Of a DNA stretch of 17,064 nt, positions 1-6,648 are shown piece after piece. This DNA comes from Clostridia bacterium (GTDB taxonomy: Bacteria; Bacillota_A; Clostridia; Oscillospirales; SIG627). Below the pieces are notes generated by a model. That model searched no databases. It saw only the letters and a program-made list of their open reading frames with translations, and was not told where the DNA came from. Numbering within the stretch: the stretch's first letter is position 1; each line of letters begins with the position of its first letter. The stretch lies in the NCBI GenBank assembly GCA_017508505.1, contig JAFVYT010000084.1, positions 1 through 17,064 of the forward strand. The letters are read 5' to 3'. Made by a program: the position numbers and the translations under genes.

Positions 1-249
1 GTGGCGAAGTTTGTTCGTAGCAAAAAATGCGTTTTTTTATTGTTTTTATCAAAAAAACGGGATTCTTCGGACGTTTTATTCCAAAGAATCCCTTTTGTTT
101 TATAGGAATAGGCGGTCTGCGCTTTTTTTACATCCCCTTTTGCGACAACTCTTTTATTCGCCTAACATATTCATTATATCAAAAACAGCTACAGAAAGTC
201 AAGTGTTAAAACGACGAAAAAATAATGAATATTTTGTGTATTTTGTGAA
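1..249. other. AT-rich intergenic region, no gene seen
   Basis: This stretch contains long A and T runs and no reading frame with a ribosome binding site and plausible protein. The open frames here translate to Phe/Ile/Tyr/Lys-rich low-complexity sequence. The only clear element is the terminator hairpin at 59-102. It is probably the tail of an upstream transcription unit outside the window, followed by spacer. Confidence 0.6.
59..102 (+). terminator. Rho-independent terminator of an upstream unit
   Basis: GGGATTCTT (59-67) pairs perfectly with AAGAATCCC (84-92) across a 16-nt loop. The stem is followed by TTTTGTTTT. The flanking A-run on the 5' side means it could also act on the minus strand. 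It presumably ends a gene to the left of the window. Confidence 0.6.
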
Positions 250-278
250 TTTACAAATAAGATCACATGTGCTACTAT
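250..278 (+). promoter_or_regulatory. Sigma-A-type promoter of the repeat RNA
   Basis: TTTACA (250-255) and TACTAT (273-278) are separated by exactly 17 nt. This predicts a transcript starting near 285, just before the repeat-rich RNA unit. It is the best-matching promoter in the first 300 bases. Confidence 0.55.
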
Positions 279-335
279 ATAGGTGCAAGGAAGAAACGAA
301 AGAAAAAAGAACAAGAGTTCTTCAAATCAAGAAAA

Positions 336-750
336 GGAGGTACGGACCCAAGATCTGAATCCAGTGACCCGAAGAGTCGGAGGAATAAGCCAAATCCAAC
401 AAGGAGGTACGGTCCCAAATACTTGATACCGTGACCCGAAAGTCGGAGTAACCAATTCATAGGAAGGAAACCAAACCGTCTTTGTCAAGTCATAGGAGGA
501 CAGTCCAAAGGAAAGGATAACGTGACCCGAGAGTCGGAGTAACCGTAAGAATCTTTTAGGAGGTACAGTCCAAAGTCCTAAGTCGTATGAGCCCGCCGCG
601 TCGGACCGCATCAAGACAAAGCCCGATCCGAATACAACCACCGCCTAAGCGGAACGTCCCAAAAGGAAATGAAATCGGTACTGATCGAAAGGATACGAGC
701 AAAGTCTGAACAATTGACATAGATAAAAAATACCGGAGGTACGGTCCCAT
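336..750 (+). repeat. Diverged tandem units with GGAGGTACGGTCC boxes
   Basis: Box starts are 336, 403, 495, 559, about 649 (degenerate) and 735, giving spacings of 67, 92, 64, about 90 and about 86 nt. Two spacing classes (roughly 65 and 90) are visible. The boxes themselves are much better conserved than the spacers between them. The units are too irregular, and the spacers too repeat-like, for a CRISPR array. Confidence 0.6.
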
Positions 751-771
751 GAACAGTGAGGAACAGATCTG

Positions 772-815
772 ACCCCGAGCCGTGAGAGAAAAAACGGTTC
801 GGGGTTATTTTTTTG
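772..815 (+). terminator. Strong intrinsic terminator of the repeat RNA
   Basis: ACCCCGAGCCGT (772-783) pairs with ACGGTTCGGGGT (794-805) over 12 positions, including one G-U. The loop is a 10-nt A-rich sequence and the stem is followed by TATTTTTTTG. It separates the repeat RNA from the promoter of the B12 unit that starts three bases later. Confidence 0.85.
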
Positions 816-817
816 CC

Positions 818-846
818 TTGCTTTTTTTCCCCCGCCGTGCTATACT
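818..846 (+). promoter_or_regulatory. Promoter of the cobalamin uptake unit
   Basis: TTGCTT (818-823) and TATACT (841-846) are spaced 17 nt apart. The predicted start, near 853, leaves about 40 nt of leader before the riboswitch aptamer. Confidence 0.65.
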
Positions 847-879
847 TCCCTTGGGCTCAGCCCAACAAAAGAATAAACC

Positions 880-1030
880 GCAGTTCATCGCTTTGCGTTG
901 TCGGGCCGATTCGGCTCGGGGATAAGGAAATACGGTGCAAATCCGTAGCAACCGCCATTACCGTAAGTGGGGAGACCCATAAGTCGGAATGCTTATCGGA
1001 CCGCGGACCTTGATAAAGGTTCTCTCGGGC
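880..1030 (+). promoter_or_regulatory. Cobalamin riboswitch aptamer
   Basis: The conserved core is readable: a GGAAA segment near 926-930, then TACGG-TGCAAAT-CCGTA (931-947, the P3 hairpin with the GGTGCAAATCCG signature). CCATT (955-959) pairs with AGTGG (966-970). A B12-box-like AAGTCGGAATGC follows at 981-992. GATAAG (921-926) pairs with CTTATC (992-997), closing the core. This matches the adenosylcobalamin riboswitch family. The outer boundaries are approximate. The position upstream of a DUF4430 lipoprotein and an ECF S component fits repression of B12 uptake when cobalamin is plentiful. Confidence 0.88.
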
Positions 1031-1041
1031 AAAAGGGAGGG

Positions 1042-1115
1042 AGCAAGGTCACAGGCGATACGGCAGGGTATCGCTTCTTGCTTTGCACCCGGGGGAGGGT
1101 GCTTTTATTTTTATC
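1042..1115 (+). terminator. Riboswitch expression platform: hairpin plus terminator
   Basis: A long hairpin forms first: AGCAAG (1042-1047) with CTTGCT (1077-1082) and, inside it, GCGATAC (1055-1061) with GTATCGC (1068-1074). Directly after it, GCACCC (1085-1090) pairs with GGGTGC (1097-1102) across a GGGGGA loop and is followed by TTTTATTTTTAT. The second hairpin is a classic intrinsic terminator 45 nt before the first gene, so the switch probably works by premature termination. Which upstream segment forms the competing antiterminator cannot be settled by eye. Confidence 0.75.
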
Positions 1116-1147
1116 CTTTTGTAAAAAACGAAAGGAATGTAAAGAAA

Positions 1148-1624
1148 ATGAAACGATTTCAAATGACTCTGACCGCAATTTGTCTGGTGCTTCTGACGCT
1201 TCTTTCTCTCACCTCCTGCAAGGAGGCGACGGAAGGAACAAAGGAGGCCGCCGCCACCGCCACCGATGCCGCAACTGTCGAGGTCTCCTCTCTTTGGGAC
1301 GAGGCAAGCTACAAGGAGGACACCACCCTCGGAGAAGGGGGTAAGACCGTTCGTGTGAAGGTGGAGGCCGACGGGAAAAGCATCACCTTTACCTTAAAGA
1401 CCGACAAGGCCACCTTGGCAGAGGCAATGCAGGAGCACGGCCTTTTGGAGGGTGAGGAGGGACAGTACGGCCTTTACGTGAAAAAGGTCAACGGAATCCT
1501 CGCGGACTACGACGTTGATCAGACCTATTGGTCCTTTACCAAAAACGGAGAGATGATGATGGTCGGTGTTTCCGGAGCGGAGATCGCCGACGGGGAGAGC
1601 TACGAGCTTGTCCGTACGAAATAA
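1148..1624 (+). CDS. DUF4430 lipoprotein, predicted cobalamin capture protein
   Basis: A 158-residue secreted lipoprotein. The N-terminus has a basic start (MKRF), a hydrophobic segment and the lipobox LTSC (residues 21-24), so Cys24 should be lipid-modified. An Ala/Thr/Glu-rich linker follows to about residue 60. The C-terminal part (about 88-157), with YDVDQTYWSF (121-130), then KNGEMMMVGV and ADGESYELV, matches the DUF4430 fold, which is related to the C-terminal domain of transcobalamin and intrinsic factor. The ATG at 1148 was chosen because the signal peptide begins exactly there and a GAAAGGA lies about 10 nt upstream. The open frame extends further upstream only through the riboswitch. 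Control by the cobalamin riboswitch and overlap with an ECF S component suggest that it binds cobalamin or a corrinoid outside the membrane; the ligand is inferred. Confidence 0.88.
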   Translation: MKRFQMTLTAICLVLLTLLSLTSCKEATEGTKEAAATATDAATVEVSSLWDEASYKEDTTLGEGGKTVRVKVEADGKSITFTLKTDKATLAEAMQEHGLLEGEEGQYGLYVKKVNGILADYDVDQTYWSFTKNGEMMMVGVSGAEIADGESYELVRTK

Positions 1625-2147
1625 GAGGGGGAAGATCACCGTTCTGGAAACGGTGCTGTACCCTATGCTTGCCGCCCTGACCTTCGGGCTGCAGCTTGTC
1701 ATGGAGCTTTTGCCCAACGTCCACCTGACCGGGATGATGATAATGCTCTTTGCCGCCGTTTTCCGCGGTCGGGGGTTGTTCCCTCTGTACCTTTACGTGT
1801 TTCTCATAGGGGCCCGCTGGGGCTTTGGACCCTCCTGGGTTCCGTATCTCTACGTGTGGCTTCCTCTTTGGGGAGCGGTGATGCTGCTGCCTCGGGGGCT
1901 TCCCCCCCGGGCTCTGGCCTTTATTTATCCTGCCATCGGCTTTTGCCACGGGCTCTTGTTCGGCACCCTCTACGCGCCCCTTCAGGCTCTTTTATTCGGG
2001 CTGAATTTTCACCAGACCCTTGCCTGGATCGCCGCAGGTCTTTCCTTTGATCTGATTCACGCCCTCGGCAATCTGGGTGCCTGCTGTCTGGTGCTGCCCC
2101 TTTCGGTCTTTTTGAAACGCCTTTTGAAAAAGAGCCGCCATAGCTAA
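1608..2147 (+). CDS. ECF-type transporter S component, probable corrinoid uptake
   Basis: About 179 residues, very hydrophobic, with five to six predicted membrane segments. Notable parts are PNVHLTGMMIMLFAAVF, a WGFG...YLYVWLPLWG segment and FDLIHALGNL near the end. The pattern resembles the substrate-specific (S) subunits of energy-coupling factor transporters of Clostridia, which share an ATPase/EcfT module encoded elsewhere; none is present in this window. The start is uncertain. The TTG at 1608 gives a short basic cytoplasmic N-terminus (SVRNKRGK) and has GGGGAG about 10 nt upstream; the GTG codons at 1566 or 1653 are alternatives. With the 1608 start it overlaps the lipoprotein gene by 17 nt, so translation is probably coupled. 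Cobalamin as substrate follows from the shared riboswitch, not from residues I can identify. Confidence 0.8.
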   Translation: MSVRNKRGKITVLETVLYPMLAALTFGLQLVMELLPNVHLTGMMIMLFAAVFRGRGLFPLYLYVFLIGARWGFGPSWVPYLYVWLPLWGAVMLLPRGLPPRALAFIYPAIGFCHGLLFGTLYAPLQALLFGLNFHQTLAWIAAGLSFDLIHALGNLGACCLVLPLSVFLKRLLKKSRHS

Positions 2148-2150
2148 CAA

Positions 2151-2181
2151 AAAACGCTTCGCTGATGCGAAGCGTTTTTTT
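2151..2181. terminator. Bidirectional terminator between convergent genes
   Basis: AAAACGCTTCGC (2151-2162) pairs perfectly with GCGAAGCGTTTT (2167-2178) around a TGAT loop, with a T-run on the right and an A-run on the left. It lies three bases after the S-component stop and three bases before the flippase stop on the other strand, so it serves both units. Confidence 0.9.
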
Positions 2182-2183
2182 CT

Positions 2184-3854
2184 TTATTCGTCACGAAGCA
2201 GGTGCACACGGGTCAAAAGACGGGCAATGGACGCTCCCTTGGGGAGCATCAGAACGTCATCCCTTCCGAAGCCTCGGCTGAGGAAGAGGGCAATGACGTA
2301 GACCAGCGCCGCCGCCCCGATCCCACCCACGGTGGCTAAGGCCCCGGGGAGAAAGCGATCCAAAACCAGATGCGCTCCCCCTGCGACCGCGCCGCACAAG
2401 GCCGCGCTGAGAAGGGGCTTTAAGAGGATCCCGCCGAAGGAGAGACGGTAGTGCAGACGGCTGGAGAGGAAATACAGGTTAAAGCAGAACATGATCACGT
2501 AGCAAAGCAGGGTGGAAAGGGGAATGCCGTAATAGCCGACGGAGGGGATCCCGATGAGGATCCACGCGCTGACGGCCTTTGCCGCCACCCCACAGCAGGT
2601 GGAGATGATGCTTAAATGGGCGAAGCCCGAGGCCTGCAGCATAGAGCCGCTCACGCTGATGAGACCGGAAAAGACGATGGCCGCCGCAAGCACCGTCAGC
2701 ATCGGTGCCACCACGGCGTTGGAGAAGGCCTCATTGCCGGCAGCGGTAAGAAAGATCGGGGACCCGGAGGAGAAGAGCAGGTCTATGATGGGCTTCGCCA
2801 TCACGCCAAGACCTACGGCACAGGGCAGACAGATCACCGAAACGATGCGGAAGGTAAAGTCCATGGTCTTCTTCAATTCCCTGCGGTCGCCGCTGGCGTC
2901 TGCCGAGCTGATGGCGGGAATGATGCTGATGGCGAAGGGATAGATGATGGTGGGGGGGAGGTTGAACAGGGTCACCGCCTTGGCCATATAAGCTCCGTAG
3001 AGGGTCACCGCCACGGGGGTGGCCTCGTTGACGGCAAAGTAGATCAGCCCCACGCAGGCATCGTTCAGACGACGCACCGCCAGAATGGAGTCAATGACGC
3101 TGGTCAGGCTCATCACGCTGGAGGAGATGGTAATGGGTACGGCAATGGCAATGAGCTCCTTGGCAAGGCTCTTTTTGGAGCGGCATTCCGCGTCGCTTCC
3201 TTGCTCCGCGTCCCGATCCGCCAGAAACTTGGCAAGGGACATATAGATCGCCGAGGCTACGATTCCGAGGGTCACTCCTCCCAGGGCAAAGGCGGCTACC
3301 ACGGCGGGAGCGTGCCCTGCACGGGAGGCGAAAACGCCCGCGGTCAGACCGAGACAGAGATTTCCCATCACCTCGATGACCTGACTGATCGCAGTGGGGA
3401 TCATATTCTGTCCCCCTTGGAAGTACCCGCGAATACAGGATACCAGACAGATGAAAAACATAATGGGGGAGATGGTCTTGATACAAAGGGCCAGATCCGG
3501 CTCACCCTGCACCGAGGCAATGGCATCCGCTCCGAAGAAGAGCCCTGCCGTGCCGAGAATGCCGATTCCCAAAAAGATCAAAAGCGACACCCGATAAATG
3601 GCGTCTACCTCTTTTTCTCTTCCCTTGGCACGGGAGGCGGCGATCATACGGGAGATGGCCACGGGCAGTCCCGCAGTGGAAATGAGAAAGCACATAGAAT
3701 AAATGGAATAGGCGGAGCTGAAATACCCCATGGCCGTATCTCCGATGCAGTTGGCCAGAGGAATCTTAAAGAGCGCGCCCACCGCCTTGACGATGATGTT
3801 GGACAGCATCAGGATCAGCGCGCCGTAAACGAAGCCTTGTTTTTTCTTTGCCAT
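2184..3854 (-). CDS. SpoVB/MurJ-like lipid-linked polysaccharide flippase
   Basis: A 556-residue integral membrane protein of the MOP superfamily (polysaccharide biosynthesis/SpoVB-MurJ type). The N-terminus, KKKQGFVYGALILMLSNI followed by KAVGALFKIPLANCIGDT, is the usual first helix and amphipathic loop of SpoVB-like proteins. About fourteen hydrophobic segments follow, with a charged loop at about residues 215-235 (DRDAEQGSDAECRSKK). Length and pattern fit the family. Its likely role is moving lipid-linked wall precursors or polysaccharide units across the membrane. Whether it is the sporulation cortex protein SpoVB or a paralogue cannot be decided. The ATG at 3854 was preferred over a TTG one codon upstream. 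It overlaps the kinase stop by one base (TGATG), and GGGAG lies about 12 nt upstream, so it is probably translated by coupling as the last gene of the rel operon. Confidence 0.88.
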   Translation of the reverse strand: MAKKKQGFVYGALILMLSNIIVKAVGALFKIPLANCIGDTAMGYFSSAYSIYSMCFLISTAGLPVAISRMIAASRAKGREKEVDAIYRVSLLIFLGIGILGTAGLFFGADAIASVQGEPDLALCIKTISPIMFFICLVSCIRGYFQGGQNMIPTAISQVIEVMGNLCLGLTAGVFASRAGHAPAVVAAFALGGVTLGIVASAIYMSLAKFLADRDAEQGSDAECRSKKSLAKELIAIAVPITISSSVMSLTSVIDSILAVRRLNDACVGLIYFAVNEATPVAVTLYGAYMAKAVTLFNLPPTIIYPFAISIIPAISSADASGDRRELKKTMDFTFRIVSVICLPCAVGLGVMAKPIIDLLFSSGSPIFLTAAGNEAFSNAVVAPMLTVLAAAIVFSGLISVSGSMLQASGFAHLSIISTCCGVAAKAVSAWILIGIPSVGYYGIPLSTLLCYVIMFCFNLYFLSSRLHYRLSFGGILLKPLLSAALCGAVAGGAHLVLDRFLPGALATVGGIGAAALVYVIALFLSRGFGRDDVLMLPKGASIARLLTRVHLLRDE

Positions 3855-4762
3855 CAATCGATAAACTCCCGCAAAACAGAATGGTTTGGTACCACTTCCT
3901 CCCCCAAGGTGGGGAAGGGGAGCAGCTTTTCCTTCATTTTTTGTGCCGAGCCGTAATAGGCGCTATTCTCTTTTACCTGATCCAGAAGCTGTACCGCCTC
4001 CGCTTTTTCCACGGGGATCTCGTAGGAGAAATTGGTCTCCACGGTGAAATCGGCATTTTTTCGGAAGGGATGTAGGATTTCCTTTTCCGAAGCGACCACG
4101 TTTCTCCAAAGGGAGAAGGTGCGCTCCGCATCTGCGAAGCGATGCTTGAAATCCCGAATGAGCCGTCGGCAGAAGCGAACCTCCGTGGGCAAAAGAGGCT
4201 CCTCAAAGCCCTCCATTTTCACGCCTCGGGTTATGTCGAGGTAGAAGCAGGCACGGGGCTCGTCCTTCGGCATCCCGTCCAGGATGACGTCATTGAGTGC
4301 GTGGATCCCCTCTAAAATAAATACGTCGTAGTCCCTCGGGTCAAGGGACACGGTTTGATTCGAGCGGTTGCCCGTGCCAAAGTCAAACACGGGCAAAAGT
4401 GCCGTCTCCCCACGGCAAAGTCGGTTCAAAACGGAAAGGATGTAGCGGGAGTCCGTATGGGAAAAGGCGTCGTAGTTCGGGGTGCCGTCCTCGTTTTTCG
4501 GAGCCCGATCCCCGTTGAAAAAGAAATCGTCGGTGGAAAAGGTCATCGCCCGCAGCCCTGCCTCGGCCAGCTCCCGCACAAGGGAAAGGCTCGTCGTGGT
4601 CTTACCGCTGCAGCTCGGGCCGGCCAAAAAGACAAATCTTGCCTTTTTCATCAGGATGATGCGCACGGCCTTCTGAATGGATTCTCGGTAGTGCGTCTCC
4701 TCCCGAAGGCTGATGGCCTCGGCACAGTCTACGCCGTCTTTCGGAAAGATCGAATATTCCAT
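3854..4762 (-). CDS. Uridine-kinase-like P-loop nucleoside kinase, short form
   Basis: About 302 residues. A Walker A motif GPSCSGKTT lies at 48-56, an acidic STDDFF at 76-81 and ILEGIHALN at 148-156, all typical of the uridine kinase/phosphoribulokinase family. Closely related Firmicutes proteins usually carry an N-terminal TGS/threonyl-tRNA-synthetase-like half and are about 550 residues long. Here only about 45 residues precede the P-loop, so that half is absent. The phosphate acceptor is probably a nucleoside but is not proven. Two ATGs stand in tandem (4765 and 4762). AGGAG ends two bases before the first and five before the second, so the second is favoured. It sits 15 nt after hemZ and overlaps the flippase start by one base. 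Confidence 0.85.
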   Translation of the reverse strand: MEYSIFPKDGVDCAEAISLREETHYRESIQKAVRIILMKKARFVFLAGPSCSGKTTTSLSLVRELAEAGLRAMTFSTDDFFFNGDRAPKNEDGTPNYDAFSHTDSRYILSVLNRLCRGETALLPVFDFGTGNRSNQTVSLDPRDYDVFILEGIHALNDVILDGMPKDEPRACFYLDITRGVKMEGFEEPLLPTEVRFCRRLIRDFKHRFADAERTFSLWRNVVASEKEILHPFRKNADFTVETNFSYEIPVEKAEAVQLLDQVKENSAYYGSAQKMKEKLLPFPTLGEEVVPNHSVLREFID

Positions 4763-4777
4763 CATAGCTCCTTTCGC

Positions 4778-6181
4778 TCAGTACTGCATTTGACCCAGCC
4801 GTTCCCCGATCCGCTCGGGGTGATCGAGGTATTCAAAGGGATACTTAAAACCCGCAAAGCGGTGGATTCGCCCTCCCTTTTCCCTCGGGATCAATTTGGA
4901 GATGGCCCCTGCGCCGCAGGCAAATACGTCACAGAGATCCTCCATCATAAAGAGGTTGTAGACCCCGATGGCCTCAGGGGTGGCAAAGCCCAAATTTTCC
5001 AGCTCTGCGTCGCTCATTTTTTGTCTGTATAAATAATATGGGACAAGTCCCGCCTTGATGCAAGCCTCGTGGGCTTTTTTCACCGCGGGAGCAAAGCGCT
5101 CGGAAAACTCTTTTTCATTTTGATCCTCCGCCGACCTCTTTTGGCACAGAGCGTGCAGGGTCAGATTCTCGGGTCCGAGGGCAAGGGTTTGGCTCACCGA
5201 TTGAAGGAAGATCTCGGGGGTCTCCCCGGGAAGAGCGGAAATCAGGTCGCAGTTGATCTTGAAGGGAAATTTTTTGGCCAGCGCCATCGCCTCGAAGAAG
5301 TCCGCGGCGCTGTGCTTGCGCCCAATGCGGGACAGGGTCTCGTCGCAGGTGGTCTGAGAATTGATGCTGATCCGATCCACTCCCGCCTGCGCCAAAACCA
5401 GAAGCTTTTCCTCCGTGACCGTGTCGGGGCGCCCCATCTCCACGCAAAACTCCCGCAGGGCACTGCAGTCAAAGGCCTCGCGGATGACGCCGAGAAGCGC
5501 CTGCATTTCCTCTGCCTTCAGAATGCCGGGGGTACCGCCGCCCACGTACACCGCAAGGAGTCTGCGGCCTTCCTTTCGAAAGAGCGCCGCAGTCAAACGA
5601 AGCTCCTCGGTCAAAAGGGAAAGATAGCGCGGGATCAGAGCAAGATGCTTCGGAGCGGCCGAGGACACGAAGGAGCAGTAGGAGCAGCGGCTCGGACAAA
5701 AGGGAATGGATACGTAAAGCACCGCGTCTCCCTCCCGCCTGTCGGGATAAAAATGCATCTCCGTTTTGGCAAGAGCCAAAAGGAGCTCCGCCTTTTCCGC
5801 GGAAACGAGAAATTCCTCCGTCAGAGTGTCCTTAACCGTCTCCTCGGCGTCACCCTCGTTCAGGTAGAACAGCGGAACCTTTACGGGGCGTACCCCTATG
5901 AGCGTTCCGTAAGGGGGCACGTAATCGGTAAAGTGCCTTGCGGCACGGGCAAAGGCAAGTCCCACGGCGGCGTTCTCCGCCCGACCTGGCTCACGGTGAA
6001 GGGAAAGCTTCACCTCGGCCTTTCCCACGCCCTTTTCCGCTCCGTTTTCCAGCATGACGGCGACGGTGTCGCCCTCTCGCCGGGAGTGGGCCGTAAGGCA
6101 GGCGCTTTTTTCGTGGAAAAAGGCGCGGATCAGATGATAGAGAAAGAGGCGACGGCCCTCGCTTTCGGCAGAAGGAGTCAT
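4778..6181 (-). CDS. hemZ: HemZ-type radical SAM coproporphyrinogen dehydrogenase
   Basis: A 467-residue radical SAM protein. The 4Fe-4S/SAM motif is CPSRCSYC (Cys162, Cys166, Cys169), preceded by YVSIPF and followed by the glycine motif VYVGGGTPG (211-219). The upstream IGVRPVK (95-101) and the downstream DRISINSQT segment are typical of the HemZ branch of the HemN/HemW family. By homology it is called an oxygen-independent coproporphyrinogen III oxidase, though activity of HemZ proteins is less certain than for HemN. No other heme genes are present here. The gene order rel-dtd-hemZ is common in Clostridia and supports the assignment. Its ATG overlaps the dtd stop by four bases (ATGA), indicating coupled translation. 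Confidence 0.9.
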   Translation of the reverse strand: MTPSAESEGRRLFLYHLIRAFFHEKSACLTAHSRREGDTVAVMLENGAEKGVGKAEVKLSLHREPGRAENAAVGLAFARAARHFTDYVPPYGTLIGVRPVKVPLFYLNEGDAEETVKDTLTEEFLVSAEKAELLLALAKTEMHFYPDRREGDAVLYVSIPFCPSRCSYCSFVSSAAPKHLALIPRYLSLLTEELRLTAALFRKEGRRLLAVYVGGGTPGILKAEEMQALLGVIREAFDCSALREFCVEMGRPDTVTEEKLLVLAQAGVDRISINSQTTCDETLSRIGRKHSAADFFEAMALAKKFPFKINCDLISALPGETPEIFLQSVSQTLALGPENLTLHALCQKRSAEDQNEKEFSERFAPAVKKAHEACIKAGLVPYYLYRQKMSDAELENLGFATPEAIGVYNLFMMEDLCDVFACGAGAISKLIPREKGGRIHRFAGFKYPFEYLDHPERIGERLGQMQY

Positions 6182-6648
6182 CGAAGTGCCTCGGAATCCA
6201 TCCAGATGGTCACGGGGCCGTCTCCGTGGATTTCCACCCTCATATCCCCTCCGAAGACACCGGGGAAGATGCGAACGGGCTCGGCACCGCCGATGCGATC
6301 GGCCTTGCTTTGCATCTGTGAGAGAAAATAATCGTAGAGCTCCTTTGCCTCGGTAAATTTCATTGCGCCGGAGAAGCTCGGCCTACGGGAGGAGAGGTCT
6401 GCACAAAGGGTGAAGTTGGAAACCACGAGGATGTCCGCTCCCACGTCGGAGGCGGCAAGGTTCAATTTTCCGTTTGCATCTGCAAAAATGCGCATCCTCA
6501 GGATCTTATCGATGAAGCGATCCGCCTCTGCCCGATCGTCTCCCGCCTCCAGCCCGAGGAGAATGCACATCCCGCGACCGCAGTCGGAAACCACGCTGCC
6601 CTCGCATACAAGACGGCTCTTTTGCGTGATTTGAAGCACCGCTCTCAT
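6178..6648 (-). CDS. dtd: D-aminoacyl-tRNA deacylase Dtd
   Basis: A 156-residue cytoplasmic enzyme of normal family length. It should hydrolyse D-aminoacyl-tRNAs (and Gly-tRNA(Ala)) to protect translation. The N-terminus MRAVLQIT, SRRPSFSGA (87-95) and the Gly-cisPro motif GPVT (144-147) match the family. The usual SQFTL motif is SNFTL here (77-81), and the usual NDGPVT is GDGPVT (142-147); these are mild departures in active-site motifs, and both leave Thr80 and the Gly-Pro pair intact. Four-base ATGA overlaps join it to rel upstream and hemZ downstream. Confidence 0.93.
   Translation of the reverse strand: MRAVLQITQKSRLVCEGSVVSDCGRGMCILLGLEAGDDRAEADRFIDKILRMRIFADANGKLNLAASDVGADILVVSNFTLCADLSSRRPSFSGAMKFTEAKELYDYFLSQMQSKADRIGGAEPVRIFPGVFGGDMRVEIHGDGPVTIWMDSEALR

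Larger units (their letters stand above)
285..815 (+). ncRNA. Candidate structured non-coding RNA built of repeated units
   Basis: A promoter at 250-278 and an intrinsic terminator at 772-815 bracket about 530 nt with no convincing protein gene. Five copies of an AGGAGG(T)AC(G/A)GTCC-like box start at 336, 403, 495, 559 and 735, and a degenerate one (GCGGAACGTCCCAAA) lies near 649. The first four are each followed by a segment resembling GTGACCCGA-loop-TCGGAGTAAC, with CCGA/TCGG arms at 369-380, 436-446, 527-537 and, diverged, 593-604. The loop changes length and sequence (AGAG, AAG, GAG) while the arms are kept in the first three, which points to RNA structure. About twenty GGA triplets occur across the unit. 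I do not recognise a known RNA family. A GGA-rich decoy for an RNA-binding protein such as CsrA, or an element presenting Shine-Dalgarno-like sequences, is only a hypothesis. A cis role for the downstream B12 unit seems unlikely, because a terminator and a new promoter lie between them. Confidence 0.5.

Noticed and set aside
336..346. Guanidine-II (mini-ykkC) type ACGG hairpins in the GGAGGTACGGTCC boxes
   Set aside because: The ACGG would be closed by at most two base pairs after a T-T mismatch, far weaker than the paired ACGR hairpins of that family, and no guanidine-related gene follows.
11..358. A 115-codon frame in the AT-rich left end
   Set aside because: It has no ribosome binding site and a low-complexity Phe/Tyr/Lys/Arg composition, and it runs across a terminator hairpin and the RNA promoter.
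336..750. CRISPR array
   Set aside because: The repeated boxes are short, imperfect and irregularly spaced, and the spacers share sequence with each other. No cas genes are nearby.
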